Shown here: piece by piece, positions 42,025 to 44,159 of the stretch
How the letters are laid out: the number at the start of each line of letters is the position of its first letter
How positions within the stretch are numbered: position 1 is the stretch's first letter
Assembly (NCBI GenBank): GCA_025769875.1
Contig: JAGFNK010000433.1
Location: 1-44,159 of the forward strand
Source: Russula earlei
Lineage: Eukaryota > Basidiomycota > Agaricomycetes > Russulales > Russulaceae
Length of the DNA: 44,159 nucleotides
Direction: 5' to 3'
Notes under the pieces: generated by a model
Seen by the model: only the letters and a program-made list of their open reading frames with translations
What the model was told of the DNA's origin: nothing
The model's database searches: none
Position numbers and translations under genes: made by a program

Positions 42025-42841
42025 ATGTTGTCCCATTCCCCCATAACCTCCCAAGCCATTCGCGCCCACAACGATGCGTTGACAAATCTCTACTTTCAGC
42101 ACAGGGAGACGGTACAACAAATTCAGGGCACCTTGTTCACCCAAGTCCTTCCGAACGCCCTCGACGAGCTCGGACTCGGCAGGGCCGCGCGCGACTGGGC
42201 GCAAGAGTGGCTCCGCGACGACCGTAAGTCCACCCCCTTGCCAGCGCTCCTGGCCACGTTTCTCATTCTCTGTCCCTTTATCATCGAAGTGTTTGTATTC
42301 CGCACCCTCAAGGTGAGTTCCTACCGTAGCCACGCTACCTACGAGCGGCCGTTTGACGTGGCGGGACCGCTTGTTCCTCTTTCAGAGGCATAAATTCACA
42401 AAGGCGTTTGCGCTAGAGTCGCTCAGGGCAATTCTCACCTGGCGCCTGACTCACTTGAAAGCCTAGATGTGGCTGGCTCTCTGCCGCCCGTGTTCCATAT
42501 CCTTCCGCCGCCAGCGTGCGATGTTTCTTGGCCGACCCGTCCTGATCCTAAGACTGGCAAAGCTCTATGCCTGCAAGAAGACCCCCGAGAACGTGTCTTA
42601 CGGTCCGTTGAGAGACTTCGGAGGAGTCTTCACAATATCAATTCCTCCTCCTCATCTCTGCCGGCAAGTCCCATGCGTGGCCCAGTACTTCAATACATGC
42701 TACTGGTCGATATGGAGAACGTATCAATGAGAAATTTTGTGCGTCTCGCTCCGAATCCGCTTTTAATATCCGAATATTCTCCTTTGCTGATTCGGACATC
42801 ACTGAGGATAGAACCTCGACCTGCTGACTTGGTACACTCAT
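42025..42841 (+). CDS. Unrecognised protein with a membrane segment, frame apparently broken
   Basis: Exon 1 (42025-42312) encodes QAIRAHNDALTNLYFQHRET, GRAARDWAQEWLRDD and a hydrophobic helix ([20 protein letters not shown]). A GT-AG intron (42313-42385) leads to RHKFTKAFALESLRAILTWR, ending at a stop at 42465-42467. From about 42450 another frame continues with SLDVAGSLPPVFHILPPPAC, WPTRPDPKTGKALC and VLQYMLLVDMENVSMRNF to TGA at 42839-42841. The switch looks like a small deletion in the coding sequence, or a missed intron. The Pro-rich middle faintly recalls Pex16-type peroxins, but the N-terminal half does not, so I give no function. Downstream sequence could hold more exons. Confidence 0.45.
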
Positions 42842-43945
42842 GAGGTCGCACCTCGTTACCCTGGGCTGTTCGGAACAGGTCTGTATTCCATTGAGGAGAT
42901 GTTATCTGTCACCTCTAACGCCACCATCATCTCGCAGTCTTTGTCATCAACTTCTCATGGACACAATCCGGCATTTGGAGCGTCATCAGGTTCGCATTTG
43001 CGACATTCCAGACTGCTTACTCACGCTCACCGCCGCACCCCTGTGTTTTCCCTAGGCTTGCCCTCCCCGAGTCAGTTTATTATAGGATCTTCTTTCCTTC
43101 AATGGAAGTCCTCCACGAGTGCATCAGTCCCTCGAGCCTTCCGAAGGGTAAGCTCTACTACAGCCTCCGTCCGAGAGACACTGCGATTTAGCTCCTTTAG
43201 AGTACGGGGGGTTGTCTCCCTCATCTCCCGGAGATCCCCAACATCTTAGATGCTGCGCAGCATGCGTCTTCGTCGTTCTCGTCATCACTATCATCTCCAA
43301 GAGAAGAAGACAGCAGCACGTTACCTACTCATCTCACTGTGGAGGAGAAAAATGCAGACCGTGGGAGCAGTCGCAAGATCGCACACATCTCTCCACGATC
43401 GCAGCTCAATCCTTTCTACGGCTATCCGATCGGGCCCTCGCCCTACTCGCTGACTCCTCCCGCCACTACCTTACCCACGCTACGGCCGCCGGCGAAAAGC
43501 GCGACCTCGTTCGCACCCTTGCGGCTTTATGGTGGGCAAAATGGAGATCGAAGGTTTCGTGGAGCTTTCCCCTCCTTTTCATATTCCTTTGCGCGCGGTG
43601 GTGGTGGCGCCAACGAAGGAAGGGCGTGTTTTTCATTCGGGGTGAGCCGAATTGAGCGCTATCATGATACACGCAGACGGAAGGGCGAGTCTTTGATGGG
43701 CCTTACGGCACGCGGCGACCACACCAAATACCCTCCGGAAGGTCTGAAACAGAGAGCTAGCCATCTGAGCCTTCGAGACCATGTATTCCAAGACGCCCGT
43801 GGATTGCCCCGCCATTACCTGTGATCAGGGATCATTACCAGTGGCGCATTAGAGTTGCGAGTGCTTTCTGACGTTTACGTGCACACGTTGTAGGGCAAAA
43901 ACGTCGTCATCGGTCGTGAAAGACAGACTGTCCGTATATGTAACG
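42842..43945. other. No gene could be assigned
   Basis: Several overlapping plus-strand frames (43212-43655 and 43339-43824 among them) may include 3' exons of the preceding gene; one reads LSDRALALLADSSRHYLTHA with a helical look. No consistent splice pattern or known domain was found. Confidence 0.3.
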
Positions 43946-44159
43946 CTACAAAAAATACTCTGGAAGCTTTAGCGGAGAAAGAGTGGAGTTAAGCTTCTCC
44001 ATCTATAATAAGGCCGAGGCTAGGGTGACACTGACCTTTACTCCGGCGTTCTGGGCAGCAGCATGTTGGGTAGGTCCATCTCGTTCGTTTTCGGGTGCAG
44101 CTTCGAACACGTTGAAGTACATATTTCCTCCTGGCGATACCTCTAGTATGCTGCAGAAT
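43946..44159 (-). CDS. 3' end of an unidentified gene, runs off the right edge
   Basis: A minus-strand exon from the window edge to 44036 encodes SILEVSPGGNMYFNVFEAAP and DGPTQHAAAQNAGVK. A 69-nt GT-AG intron (43967-44035) joins it in phase to a last exon (43946-43966) encoding LPEYFL and a TAG stop. The family was not recognised from about 47 residues. Confidence 0.45.

Noticed and set aside
42025..42841. PEX16 assignment
   Set aside because: Only the Pro-rich middle is reminiscent of Pex16; the N-terminal half and the C-terminus do not match what I know of the family.
1..44159. CRISPR array, bacterial operon features, rRNA or tRNA genes
   Set aside because: The genes are spliced eukaryotic genes. 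No regularly spaced short repeats and no cloverleaf or rRNA-like stretch were noticed, although tRNAs were not searched computationally.

Overview
The window comes from a filamentous basidiomycete, most likely an agaricomycete. Genes are dense and intron-rich, introns are mostly 47-60 nt with GT-AG ends, and the gene families (Crinkler kinases, HNH_2 nucleases, caspase-domain protein, AN1 zinc finger) are ones agaricomycetes expand. All gene models were assembled by hand from reading frames and splice sites. Exon phases add up for the genes where exon coordinates are listed, but nothing was checked by alignment.

The left half (about 1-22600) is accessory and rearranged. It opens with a broken Tc1/mariner-type transposase. 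Then comes a large direct segmental duplication: unit A (about 966-10195) and unit B (about 14622-22105), separated by a 4.4 kb spacer. Each unit carries, in order, a decayed HNH_2-nuclease gene (minus strand), a segment of unknown coding potential, an intact two-exon Crinkler-kinase gene (plus), a decayed AN1 zinc-finger gene (minus), a second decayed HNH_2 copy (minus), and part of a glutathione S-transferase (GST) gene. The N-terminal half of the GST survives only in unit A and the C-terminal half only in unit B, so the two halves are about 12 kb apart. The spacer holds a PQ-loop (MPDU1-type) gene lacking its N-terminus exactly at the duplication edge, and a homeodomain gene with a long helical C-terminal part.

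The right half (about 23100-44159) is a compact run of housekeeping genes on alternating strands: a caspase-like (C14) protein (-), ATG6/Beclin (+), degraded COQ10-like and MFS-transporter fragments (+), TOP3 topoisomerase (-), UTP25 (+), an ARFRP1/Arl3-type GTPase (-), VMA16 V-ATPase subunit (+), a CUE-domain protein (-), an RKM4/SETD6-type SET methyltransferase (-), an unrecognised disrupted membrane-protein-like reading frame (+), and the 3' end of an unidentified gene (-). Several start in divergent pairs with only 93-275 bp between start codons.

The genes do not form one pathway. ATG6, the CUE protein, VMA16 and the Arl GTPase all act in autophagy, vacuole or Golgi trafficking, but their proximity may be chance. 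The most notable part is the duplicated Crinkler-HNH locus, where both kinase copies stay open and have diverged as a mosaic while everything around them decays.
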